Source of the DNA: Leptospira sp.
GTDB taxonomy: Bacteria; Spirochaetota; Leptospiria; Leptospirales; Leptospiraceae
Length of the DNA: 64,000 nucleotides
Assembly: GCA_009991425.1 (NCBI GenBank)
Contig: JAACWH010000034.1
Span: forward strand, 51,764 to 115,763
Direction: 5' to 3'
This document shows positions 17,183-25,107 of this stretch, piece after piece (the first letter of the stretch is position 1; each line of letters starts with the position of its first letter). The notes beneath the pieces were generated by a model that worked only from the letters and a program-made list of their open reading frames with translations, was not told the origin of the DNA and ran no database searches. Both the position numbers and the translations under genes were made by a program.

Positions 17183-18145
17183 ATGTTTTTTCAAAAGCTT
17201 AAGGACTCTGGTATTTTAGGAATGAACCAAAGGATTGGTGAATTTATTTTACCTTTGAATTCTAGAAAGCTTTATCCTTTAGTTGATGACAAGTCCTTAA
17301 CTTACGAGGTTTCTAGGAAATTTAATATTCCTATGCCTAAGACGTATTTCGAAATTAAGGAATATGGTGGAATAAAAGATACAGAAAAGAAATTAAAAGA
17401 TATTCCCAATTTTGTAATTAAACCATCAAGAGGTGGTATGGGGAATGGAATTCTTGTTATAAATGATACTTACAAGATGGGAAGTGAAGTTTACTACAAG
17501 CGTGGTAATAATGTTAAACTAAGAACTCAGGAACTCCACCATCACATTTCGGGTATTTTATCAGGTCTGTATTCCTTAAATGGGAATCCTGATAAAGTGA
17601 TTTTTCAAGAAAAATTAAACTTACATTCAATCTTCCATGGTTTTGTAGACTCTGGAATCCCAGATTTAAGAATCATATTATTTAAAGGCATACCCGTATT
17701 ATCAATGCTACGCTTTCCAACTAAGGATTCAGGAGGAAGAGCTAATCTCCACCAGGGAGCTGTGGGAGTAGGATTGGATATGCTCACAGGGCGAGCCAAT
17801 TTCTTGGTTCATCGTAACAAAATGGTTCAAAATTATTCCGAGTTCACCAAGGATATCAAATCTTTTCAAATCCCCGGATGGAATGAAATTTTACAATTAG
17901 CATCGAAAACCTATGATATGGTAAAGATGGGTTACCTAGGTGTTGATATAGTCTTAGATCCAGATCGAGGGCCAATCTTACTTGAACTTAATGCAAGACC
18001 AGGACTAGCCATACAGTTAGCAAATCGAATTGGTTTAGGAAAAATTTTGACAAGCATGCAAAAGGATGAACTCGAAATTGATTCCTATCTAGATCGAGTT
18101 GAATATTGTTTCGAATATTGGAAAAACTACAAGACTGTAATATAA
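17183..18145 (+). CDS. ATP-grasp ligase, alpha-L-glutamate ligase-related
   Basis: This 320-residue soluble protein has an ATP-grasp fold. NFVIKPSRGGMGNGILVI (about 73-90) carries the ATP-binding Lys. DLRIILFKG and RFPTKDSGGRANLHQG supply the central strand and loop. VDIVLDPDRGPILLELNARP near 255-275 has the Glu and Asn that bind Mg-ATP. The family joins a carboxylate to an amine through an acyl-phosphate, so it is a candidate peptide or amino-acid ligase. AGGA lies just before the ATG. It closes the operon with the retropepsin and the 7-TM transglutaminase. The substrate could be a small peptide, a lipid-linked amino acid or a protein tail; the sequence does not say which. Confidence 0.85.
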   Translation: MFFQKLKDSGILGMNQRIGEFILPLNSRKLYPLVDDKSLTYEVSRKFNIPMPKTYFEIKEYGGIKDTEKKLKDIPNFVIKPSRGGMGNGILVINDTYKMGSEVYYKRGNNVKLRTQELHHHISGILSGLYSLNGNPDKVIFQEKLNLHSIFHGFVDSGIPDLRIILFKGIPVLSMLRFPTKDSGGRANLHQGAVGVGLDMLTGRANFLVHRNKMVQNYSEFTKDIKSFQIPGWNEILQLASKTYDMVKMGYLGVDIVLDPDRGPILLELNARPGLAIQLANRIGLGKILTSMQKDELEIDSYLDRVEYCFEYWKNYKTVI

Positions 18146-18203
18146 TATCAAAACCAACCATTTGAATTGACTGGTGTCAAATATATGAGAATTTGACTAG
18201 AAA

Positions 18204-20270
18204 ATGTTGAATTTCTATAAATGCTTTAACTCTACTTTCAATCGAAATTTTGATATCAATCGATTACTTCCGATAGTAATTTTTGTCATTTATTTATTTA
18301 CAAGTCATTTGAAGGCAGATCCTATTCTGCTAGATTCAATTCATGAAGAAATTCCTTTAACTTCCAACACTATTTATTTGATTGATGAGGGCAATAGTCT
18401 AACGATAGACAATTTATTAACAGATACTGAATTAAACTGGAATTTAAATACAGGAAAGGTTTTGAATTTTGGGCCTAAAGGACATACTGTTTGGACGAAA
18501 ATTCAAATACGATTTCCTGAAAATATTAATCCTCCGTATTTTATTAAATTTGATTTTCCGACTATAGATGATATCGAATTTTACGAGATCAATGATTCAA
18601 ATCAAGTAACAAAGCAGATTTCAACAGGAGATAGCCAACCTTTCTATTCTCGACCTATCCCTAGTCATGTATTTCTTTTTCCTTTTACGCCTTCAGCTAA
18701 TGAAACAAAAACTTTTCTAGTTCGAGCACGTACTACTGCTTCTCTAAGTATACCACTTAGCTTAATGGATTATAAGACATTGTATGAAAATGATACAATC
18801 ATATATTTGATGTTTGGTTTATACTTTGGATTGATACTTGCTATGCTAGTATATAATTTTGTATTTTATCTTTATACCAAGGATATCTCAAATGCTCTTT
18901 ATATTTTTTATGCATTTTCTTATTTTGTTGTGGTATTTGCTGGATTCGGCTTCGGTTTTCGATTTATTTATCCAGAATCTGTTTTAATCGAAGAAAGAAT
19001 TTTCATATCTGCTGTTGCCATAAATAGTGCAATGGCAATAGTATTTTCCATTCAATTTCTTAAATTGAAAAGATCTTATCCTAGACTTACAAAGTTTTTA
19101 TATTCGTTTGCTGTAATTTCAATTTCTTGGGCCGTTCTGTTCAATATTTTAAATAGCCAAAAATTCTATAGCTTTACTATCTATATAACAGGAATTCCAA
19201 TATTCTTTATTTTTACTTTAGCAATCCTTGAGTGCAGAAGAAGTATTTTCGCTCTGTATTTTGTTTTAGCTTGGGGAATATTTCTATTATTCTATGCGGC
19301 TTCTATCTTTCGATTGATTGGTATTCTTCCGACTAACTTCTTAACATATTATGGTATCCAAATTGGTTCTGTAATCCAAATGCTTCTCTTGTCACTTTCT
19401 ATTGGTCATAAGACTTATGAGATTCGAAAACAGAGCAATGAAATCTTTAAAGAAAATATTCTTCTCAAGGATAAAGCTAATAAAGAATTAAAACAACAAG
19501 TACTAGAACAGACTTTAGAATTGAATGAACAAATAAAATCTATCGAATCTGATGTTGAGATGGCTAGACAGATTCAATTGAATACACTTCCTAAAAGCGC
19601 TCAATGGAAGGAAGAGAAAGTAGATATAGCAACTATTTATTTACCGAAAGATCGAGTAAGTGGTGATATTTATGATTACTTTAAGATAGATGAAGATAGA
19701 TACCGCTTCTTTATAGCAGATGCAACAGGTCATGGAATCCAAGCTGGATTTTTAACTATGAATATTCAGACGGAATACCAACGAATAAAATCTCAATACA
19801 CGGATCCTGCTCAGATATTAAGAATGTTGAATAATAGTGTTTTTAATACATTTGGAAACGAAACGGTTTTGTACAGTTGTTGCTTGATCGACATTGATAT
19901 ATCTCAAAGATATTTGGTTTATTCTTCCGCAGGCCATCCCAGTCAGTATTTATTGCAAGAAGGTGAATTTATTGATTTGAAAAGCCTGTCTACGTTAGTC
20001 GGATTTAGAAATGATATTGTAATGAAAAGCAAGAGCCTACCACTAAAGGATCAATTTAAATTATTCCTTTATTCAGATGGCTTGACAGAAGCGAGTAGAG
20101 GGGATCATGAAGAATTTGGAGAAAAAAGGTATAAACAAGTGATTCTTGATAATCAAAATCTTTCAGCAGTAGATCTAAATGTTGAAATTTTTAAATCAGT
20201 CAATACATTTATCCAAGATCATTACTACGAAGATGATTATACTTCTATAGTTGTGGATTTTAAGAAATGA
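18204..20270 (+). CDS. 7TMR-DISM membrane receptor with PP2C (SpoIIE/RsbU-type) phosphatase
   Basis: This 688-residue protein contains a signal or anchor (about 20-37), a periplasmic beta-rich DISMED2-type sensor (about 45-195), seven transmembrane helices (about 200-405), a coiled coil (about 410-455) and a PP2C-like serine phosphatase (about 465-688). Phosphatase motifs include PKDRVSGDIYDYF, FFIADATGHGIQAGF and DQFKLFLYSDGLTEA, supplying the acidic metal ligands. In other bacteria such enzymes dephosphorylate anti-sigma-factor antagonists. Neither an antagonist nor an anti-sigma factor lies nearby. It follows the ATP-grasp operon by 58 bases and overlaps the thioesterase gene by 4. A paralogue sits at 34696-36768. 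Confidence 0.88.
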   Translation: MLNFYKCFNSTFNRNFDINRLLPIVIFVIYLFTSHLKADPILLDSIHEEIPLTSNTIYLIDEGNSLTIDNLLTDTELNWNLNTGKVLNFGPKGHTVWTKIQIRFPENINPPYFIKFDFPTIDDIEFYEINDSNQVTKQISTGDSQPFYSRPIPSHVFLFPFTPSANETKTFLVRARTTASLSIPLSLMDYKTLYENDTIIYLMFGLYFGLILAMLVYNFVFYLYTKDISNALYIFYAFSYFVVVFAGFGFGFRFIYPESVLIEERIFISAVAINSAMAIVFSIQFLKLKRSYPRLTKFLYSFAVISISWAVLFNILNSQKFYSFTIYITGIPIFFIFTLAILECRRSIFALYFVLAWGIFLLFYAASIFRLIGILPTNFLTYYGIQIGSVIQMLLLSLSIGHKTYEIRKQSNEIFKENILLKDKANKELKQQVLEQTLELNEQIKSIESDVEMARQIQLNTLPKSAQWKEEKVDIATIYLPKDRVSGDIYDYFKIDEDRYRFFIADATGHGIQAGFLTMNIQTEYQRIKSQYTDPAQILRMLNNSVFNTFGNETVLYSCCLIDIDISQRYLVYSSAGHPSQYLLQEGEFIDLKSLSTLVGFRNDIVMKSKSLPLKDQFKLFLYSDGLTEASRGDHEEFGEKRYKQVILDNQNLSAVDLNVEIFKSVNTFIQDHYYEDDYTSIVVDFKK

Positions 20271-20668
20271 TTATAACCAAACTACAGATTCGATTTAACG
20301 ATATGGATCCCATGCAAAGAGTGAATAATGCGACTTATTCCAGTTATTTGGAATTAGGTAGGCTAGACTTTTGCAATAAATACTTGACTATCCGTGAACT
20401 CTCTGATATTCCTTTCGTACTTGTAAGAGTTGAAATGGATATAATAAAATCTCTCCTTCCTTTGCATAGGGCAGAGGTTCATACCTATGTTTCCCGCATT
20501 GGTACTACTTCTTGGGAATTTGGTTATGAAATTATTGATTCTGATACCCAAGCTATTTATGTAAAAGCCAAATCAACCCAGGTATATTTTGATTACAAAA
20601 TCCAAAAGAAGAAGGAAATTCCAGAGAATTTTCGCAAAAATTTGTTATCCGAAATGAAAAATCCTTGA
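20267..20668 (+). CDS. Acyl-CoA thioesterase, 4-hydroxybenzoyl-CoA thioesterase (YbgC-like) family
   Basis: This 133-residue hotdog-fold protein starts with a strand IRFNDMDPMQRVNNATYSSY, in which Asp and Asn match the catalytic region of 4HBT thioesterases (usually DxDxxGHVNN). GRLDFCNKY and a central beta-sheet follow. It would hydrolyse an acyl-CoA thioester in the cytosol; chain length cannot be judged. The start overlaps the stop of the phosphatase gene (ATGA), so the two are translationally coupled. Confidence 0.82.
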   Translation: MIITKLQIRFNDMDPMQRVNNATYSSYLELGRLDFCNKYLTIRELSDIPFVLVRVEMDIIKSLLPLHRAEVHTYVSRIGTTSWEFGYEIIDSDTQAIYVKAKSTQVYFDYKIQKKKEIPENFRKNLLSEMKNP

Positions 20669-20693
20669 TAGTGAAATATTTGTTCGCTATATT
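20665..20693 (+). promoter_or_regulatory. Sigma70-type promoter for the YeeE/YedE pair
   Basis: TTGATA (20665-20670), a 17-base spacer and TATATT (20688-20693) match consensus well. The -35 box overlaps the end of the thioesterase gene. The ATG at 20703 is only 9 bases past the -10 box, so the transcript would have almost no leader. Confidence 0.5.
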
Positions 20694-20702
20694 GGATTCA
20701 AT

Positions 20703-21131
20703 ATGGAAAATTTTACGCCTATTTCCTCTGTTTTAGGGGGTTTACTAATTGGATTCTCATCAATCGCAATGCTATTGTTAAGTGGAAGAATCGCTGGAAT
20801 TTCGAGCATTCTAGAAAACGGACTGTTTGCTTGGAAAGATGTACAAAATCGGATCTGGTCACTTTGGTTTATTGTAGGATTATTTTTGGGCGGTGAATTG
20901 CTTCGAGTTTTTATGCCAGAATCATTCGGTGGAGCTCATTTGCATAAAATGTGGATGGTCGTCTTAGGTGGATTATTAGTTGGATTTGGATCTAGGTTGG
21001 GTTCAGGATGCACTAGTGGACATGGTGTCTGTGGATTGGGTAGACTTTCTTCCCGTTCCTTGGTATCAGTTCTCGTATTTATGAGCTCAGCTGGTTTAAC
21101 AGTTTGGGTAGTAAGGAGTTTCTTTCCATGA
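20703..21131 (+). CDS. YeeE/YedE-family (DUF395) sulphur-compound transporter, first half
   Basis: This 142-residue protein has about four transmembrane helices and the family loop GSRLGSGCTSGHGVCGLGRL near 98-118. The conserved Cys residues in that loop handle thiosulphate or related sulphur species in YeeE transporters. It corresponds to one half of a full-length YeeE, and the other half is the next gene, which overlaps it by 28 bases. The pair should form one membrane transporter for a reduced sulphur compound. No rhodanese or Sox gene is adjacent. Confidence 0.85.
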   Translation: MENFTPISSVLGGLLIGFSSIAMLLLSGRIAGISSILENGLFAWKDVQNRIWSLWFIVGLFLGGELLRVFMPESFGGAHLHKMWMVVLGGLLVGFGSRLGSGCTSGHGVCGLGRLSSRSLVSVLVFMSSAGLTVWVVRSFFP

Positions 21132-21565
21132 TCAAGAATCTTATTATCGTATTACTCGGCGTACTTTTTGCACTCGGATTGGGAATCTCTCAGATGACGA
21201 ATCCAAGTAAGGTAATTGGTTTTCTAGATGTAACCGGGAATTGGGATCCATCTCTTGCTTTTGTAATGGCAGGTGCTATGACTGTATATTTAATCGGATA
21301 TAAATTTATTTTCCCTAAACTCACGAAACCGCTATTAGATTTTCGATTTCATCTACCTAACTTAATTCATATTGATAAGAAATTAATCTTAGGTTCTGTC
21401 ATTTTTGGAATTGGTTGGGGTCTTTCCGGATTTTGCCCAGGGCCAGGTCTTGTTGCCCTAGCTTCTAGTAATTTGGAAGCAATCTATTTTGTTCTATCCA
21501 TGATACTGGGTGTGGCAATTTACCATTGGTTCAGTGAAGAATACTCTGATATGATGGATGGCTAA
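21104..21565 (+). CDS. YeeE/YedE-family sulphur-compound transporter, second half (DUF6691-like)
   Basis: This 153-residue protein has four hydrophobic helices. The motif GWGLSGFCPGPGLVAL near 104-119 contains the second conserved Cys of YeeE/YedE proteins, and ISQMTNPSKVIGFLDVTG near 25-42 is typical of the partner subunit. It overlaps the first subunit gene and ends at a hairpin that can terminate transcription from both sides. An internal ATG at 21128 (MIKNLIIVLLG) is the more natural membrane-protein start and would leave only a 4-base overlap. Confidence 0.85.
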   Translation: MGSKEFLSMIKNLIIVLLGVLFALGLGISQMTNPSKVIGFLDVTGNWDPSLAFVMAGAMTVYLIGYKFIFPKLTKPLLDFRFHLPNLIHIDKKLILGSVIFGIGWGLSGFCPGPGLVALASSNLEAIYFVLSMILGVAIYHWFSEEYSDMMDG

Positions 21566-21575
21566 TAAATAAAAA

Positions 21576-21620
21576 GGAACTAACAACTTTTATTTGAAAA
21601 GGTTAGTTCCGTTTTACTTT
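21576..21620. terminator. Bidirectional rho-independent terminator
   Basis: A 9-base perfect stem (ggaactaac at 21576-21584, gttagttcc at 21602-21610) is flanked by T-rich sequence downstream on the plus strand and by A-rich sequence upstream, which reads as T-rich on the minus strand. It lies between the convergent YeeE/YedE and DUF6580 genes and can serve both. Confidence 0.75.
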
Positions 21621-21644
21621 TTTTGGGAAATAAAAACTTGTTGT

Positions 21645-22160
21645 TTATTTTACTGTAACAGCTACTAAACGATTTCTTACTAAATAATACATCCCACCAA
21701 ATAAAATTCCTGAGAAGAATAAATCTCCTAAGATTTGGTTCTGTAAGAAAGGAACTGCCATCACGAAACAAGCAACCAATCCACTAAAATCTAAGGTATA
21801 CATTCCTGAAGTCAGCCAAACAAGAAAGTTAGTAACTGCAAAGAATGCAAGAGAACTAGAAATGGTTGTTGCGCCAATTTTCAAAGCTCCAGAATTATCT
21901 GATAAACTTCTACCTACAAAACTGAATGCTACCATAAGAGCATAAATGGGAAGCATCAAATCATGAAAGCCTAGAAAATAATCAGAAATAAACATAGCCG
22001 CAACGGGAATTAGAGCGGCCATCCAACGATGCGTCAAATAAGCCCCACCAAATAGTGAAATCGCTAAGATAGGTGAAAAATTAGGTGGATGAGGCAAAAG
22101 TCGAGTCGCTGAAGCGGCTAATATAAAAAGTATTACAATGAACAAATTGGATCTAAACAT
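21645..22160 (-). CDS. DUF6580-like integral membrane protein
   Basis: This 171-residue protein has five to six predicted membrane helices. It begins with RLLPHPPNFSPILAISLFGGAY, the conserved start of the DUF6580 family, and has a central FISDYFLGFHD loop. The topology resembles the membrane subunits (S components) of vitamin uptake systems, but no ECF partner is nearby and the function is unknown. It is monocistronic, and the shared terminator lies directly behind it. Confidence 0.75.
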   Translation of the reverse strand: MFRSNLFIVILFILAASATRLLPHPPNFSPILAISLFGGAYLTHRWMAALIPVAAMFISDYFLGFHDLMLPIYALMVAFSFVGRSLSDNSGALKIGATTISSSLAFFAVTNFLVWLTSGMYTLDFSGLVACFVMAVPFLQNQILGDLFFSGILFGGMYYLVRNRLVAVTVK

Positions 22161-22290
22161 GGAATTCCTACTTAGTTGAATCTAGATTTCCAAGATACTG
22201 GGAAAACCGCCAAAAACAAGCAAAAAAAGACTGAAGATTTCCTTTCATAAAAGGTATTTAGAGTGAAAAATTTTTTACCCTAGGATTACA

Positions 22291-22926
22291 TTGACTGCTA
22301 TGTCTACTGAGTATCTTTCAAATGATCATGAATACCATATCCGTTATTTAAATGCAAGGATTAAGAAGCTAAGTACGAATCCAGAAATCAATCAGAACCA
22401 AATTCCAGTTCTAATAGGGATTTTGGAGATTGCAAAGCAAGCCCAGAGCTATGAGGATTATATAGAAAAACTAGGGGAGGATTTTGATTTTTTCCCTTTG
22501 GCGAAATCGGAGCAAGTGGATCGATTTGCAAGTTTAGAAAAATTCTATAGTACTATTGAACTGAAAGAACACATCGAATCGGCAGCAAACAAAAAGAGAA
22601 TCGCTGAGGATTGTAGAAATTATTCTGACCTTGCCCTACGATTGCCACAAGGACATGGATCTGGATTTCAATTGGAAAAAGCATGCCATGAAAGATTGAA
22701 TGCTGTCTCTAGCTTTTTAACTTATCTCGTGCACTATTCCTGCTTAGGTGATCCAAAGGAAAAAGTCTACCTAATGAAGACGATTCAATCAGAATGGCAA
22801 AAGATTCGTAGCAGCGATCCTGATTTTAGTTTTGCCTCACTTTTAAATAAACCTTATTCCTATATCAATCCCTTTGATAAGGAAAAATTATCTAATTTGG
22901 AAAGAATTTTCCAGGAGAATCAATAA
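22291..22926 (+). CDS. Helical protein of unknown function
   Basis: This 211-residue protein is mostly helical and charged, with no signal peptide or membrane segment and no motif I recognise. It has a conserved-looking central stretch (LRLPQGHGSGFQLEKACHER). The start taken is TTG at 22291, five bases after AGGA. An ATG at 22300 is possible but lies 14 bases from that site. The stop overlaps the start of the next gene by one base, so the two are coupled. The first 60 residues resemble the same region of the next protein in pattern. Confidence 0.65.
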   Translation: MTAMSTEYLSNDHEYHIRYLNARIKKLSTNPEINQNQIPVLIGILEIAKQAQSYEDYIEKLGEDFDFFPLAKSEQVDRFASLEKFYSTIELKEHIESAANKKRIAEDCRNYSDLALRLPQGHGSGFQLEKACHERLNAVSSFLTYLVHYSCLGDPKEKVYLMKTIQSEWQKIRSSDPDFSFASLLNKPYSYINPFDKEKLSNLERIFQENQ

Positions 22927-23987
22927 TGGATGCATCCCTAAGAGAATTATTAGACTCTTACATCTCAGGTTTCAAAATGTACTTACCAAATCTCCCCGAA
23001 GATCATACAGTTAAGCAAGAAGCAAATCAATTGATCTCTAATATGGAATCCCTAGCTGAATCTAGCAAAGATTATATGGGATTCATGCAGGTTGCACAGG
23101 AACAAGATCTTTTTAACAAAATTATAGCCTTACAGTCAACGCTTGCAGCAGAATCATCCAAGGTAATGACCAAGGACTTAAAGAATAAAAAAATTCCTAC
23201 AGCTCTTGAAATAGCAAAGGCATACCACTTAGCCTATGATGCTATTTCAGAAGATCATCGAACTCCAGAAGTAAAACAAGTTTATGAAACTGTATTTCAT
23301 TGGGAGAAAAATTCCCAATCAGGCCCTGAATTCTTGATGCACATGGAAGAAGAAGATCTTTTCTTGCAAATGTCTAGAGTTCATCTAGCATCCACTATGC
23401 GAAAGGGACTTAAGGATATGTTGGAAGCAGGATCCGAATGGACAAGCAGTGGACTAGGAGTAATTTCCAATCCCCAGCTGGAAAAGTATTTTGATACTAT
23501 GGAAGAGGCGATGAGTTCCGCAAAGACCTTACTCGAAATGGAGATCTTAGCAATACGAGAAGCAGAAAATTCTCGATTTTCCAATCTTTGGGATACTGTT
23601 TTTATTCAATCCATATTATTAGAGTTAGTTACTCCTATTTCTGCTTGGAAAATGGCTAAGACAGAAGCCAACCGATTGAATGTAGTAACCTCCTATGAAT
23701 ATTTATGCGGGTTTTGGGGAATGGATTGGGATGGTTTTTTCGAAGTGCCCCGTGCTTGGGATTTTTTCGAAAAATCAATATTTAGATCTCTTGAAGAAAG
23801 TCTAAAAAACCTAGGGATCAATTCAGTGGAAGATTTCAAAAATGATTTAAAAAGCTGCTTAGATACCTGTCTAAAAGGCAAAACGATCCACGAAGCGAAA
23901 AAACCATCTAAACACATAGTAAATTTCCGTGGAAAGGAAATCCCACTTACAGAAGTTATGGATGCGCTGAGTTCAGCACATTTATAA
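22926..23987 (+). CDS. Helical protein of unknown function
   Basis: This 353-residue helical soluble protein has no signal peptide, membrane segment or known catalytic motif. Its N-terminus (LPEDHTVKQEANQLISNM, then AESSKDYMGFMQVAQEQDLF) follows the same pattern as the preceding protein, suggesting a shared domain. A Trp-rich stretch (CGFWGMDWDGFFEVP) occurs near 258-272. The gene is coupled to the one before it and is followed 34 bases later by the aldo/keto reductase, which has its own AAGGA site. Confidence 0.65.
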   Translation: MDASLRELLDSYISGFKMYLPNLPEDHTVKQEANQLISNMESLAESSKDYMGFMQVAQEQDLFNKIIALQSTLAAESSKVMTKDLKNKKIPTALEIAKAYHLAYDAISEDHRTPEVKQVYETVFHWEKNSQSGPEFLMHMEEEDLFLQMSRVHLASTMRKGLKDMLEAGSEWTSSGLGVISNPQLEKYFDTMEEAMSSAKTLLEMEILAIREAENSRFSNLWDTVFIQSILLELVTPISAWKMAKTEANRLNVVTSYEYLCGFWGMDWDGFFEVPRAWDFFEKSIFRSLEESLKNLGINSVEDFKNDLKSCLDTCLKGKTIHEAKKPSKHIVNFRGKEIPLTEVMDALSSAHL

Positions 23988-24021
23988 AATTACAAGAAGA
24001 AGAATTATTTAAGGAAGCAAT

Positions 24022-24867
24022 ATGAGCTCAAATTCAATAGATCCCTCGCAAGCAAAGAAACAATCTCTAAAGACAAACCAAGGAAATTCTATTCCAGTTT
24101 TAGGTTTGGGTGTTTGGAAATCATCGCCGCCTGAATGCTACCAAGCTGTTACAGATGCTCTTGCATTAGGCTATAGACATATAGATACAGCAGCTATCTA
24201 TGGGAATGAAGAATCGGTAGGAAAAGCAGTCGCTGATTCCAAGATCGATCGTAGCGAACTTTTCATCACCACCAAACTTTGGAATGCTGACCAAGGCAAA
24301 GAAAAAGCAGAAGTGGCCTTCGAGAAAAGCTTAAGTAAATTAAACATAGATTATGTGGATTTATATCTTCTTCATTTTCCAGTGAGTGAAAAGCGAAATG
24401 AAAGTTGGAAAGTCTTGGAGAGAATTTATAAATCTGGACGAGCAAAATCAATTGGCGTAAGTAATTTTATGATTCCCCATCTACAAGAATTGATCCAGGA
24501 AACAGGCTTGGTTCCAGCTATCAACCAAGTGGAAGTTCATCCTTTCTTGAATCAAAAGGAATTGAGAGCTTATTGTGATTCTCAAAATATTTTGGTAGAA
24601 GCTTATAGTCCACTAGCTCACGGCAAAAGAATTGAAGATCCAAGCATATCAAAAATCGCAGAAAAATACAAGAAAACCAATGCACAAATTTTAATCCGTT
24701 GGTCGATTCAATCAAATATGATTGTTCTACCTAAATCTGTGAAAAAGGCAAGGATAGATGAGAATGGATCTGTATTTGATTTTTCCATTAGTGATTTTGA
24801 TATGGAGTTCTTAAATTCCTTAGATGAAAATTACCGTACTTGTTGGGATCCATCTGATGTAGTCTGA
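24022..24867 (+). CDS. Aldo/keto reductase (2,5-diketo-gluconate reductase-like, AKR5 type)
   Basis: This 281-residue TIM-barrel enzyme has the full catalytic tetrad in context: Asp and Tyr in [10 protein letters not shown], Lys in [11 protein letters not shown] and His in [14 protein letters not shown]-binding segments include SIGVSNF and the late [13 protein letters not shown]. It reduces aldehydes or ketones with NADPH; the natural substrate is unknown. Length is standard for the family. It may share a transcript with the two helical proteins upstream. Confidence 0.9.
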   Translation: MSSNSIDPSQAKKQSLKTNQGNSIPVLGLGVWKSSPPECYQAVTDALALGYRHIDTAAIYGNEESVGKAVADSKIDRSELFITTKLWNADQGKEKAEVAFEKSLSKLNIDYVDLYLLHFPVSEKRNESWKVLERIYKSGRAKSIGVSNFMIPHLQELIQETGLVPAINQVEVHPFLNQKELRAYCDSQNILVEAYSPLAHGKRIEDPSISKIAEKYKKTNAQILIRWSIQSNMIVLPKSVKKARIDENGSVFDFSISDFDMEFLNSLDENYRTCWDPSDVV

Positions 24868-24962
24868 AATGGTAAGTTTAATAAAAGTTTAAGATTTTAA
24901 AAATCATTTAATTAGAAAATAGTGATCCTTATTTTAGTAGCATTTGCCTAATTACATAAAAA

Positions 24963-24991
24963 TTGACTGAATTTTCGATCGATTTTTTATT
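24963..24991 (+). promoter_or_regulatory. Candidate promoter for the DUF1554 lipoprotein
   Basis: TTGACT (24963-24968), a 17-base spacer and TTTATT (24986-24991) form a fair sigma70 site. The transcript would have a leader of about 110 bases that contains the hairpin at 25021-25041. Confidence 0.4.
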
Positions 24992-25020
24992 TTTTCTTAG
25001 AGTGAAAGTTTATCTAAGAA

Positions 25021-25041
25021 CTGTGGGATTCAATCCCACGG
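25021..25041 (+). other. Leader hairpin
   Basis: A 9-base-pair stem (one G-U pair) with a 3-base loop is formed by ctgtgggat and atcccacgg. It lies about 67 bases before the DUF1554 start and has no T-run, so it is not a simple terminator. It may stabilise or regulate the lipoprotein mRNA. Confidence 0.5.
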
Positions 25042-25107
25042 CAAAAAGAATTCTACCAACATTAATTTTAGATTGATATTATCTTTCTTTTAGCTTATGA
25101 TTATATT

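Noticed and set aside
25021..25041. tRNA or rho-independent terminator
   Set aside because: It is a single short hairpin without a T-run or any cloverleaf arms.
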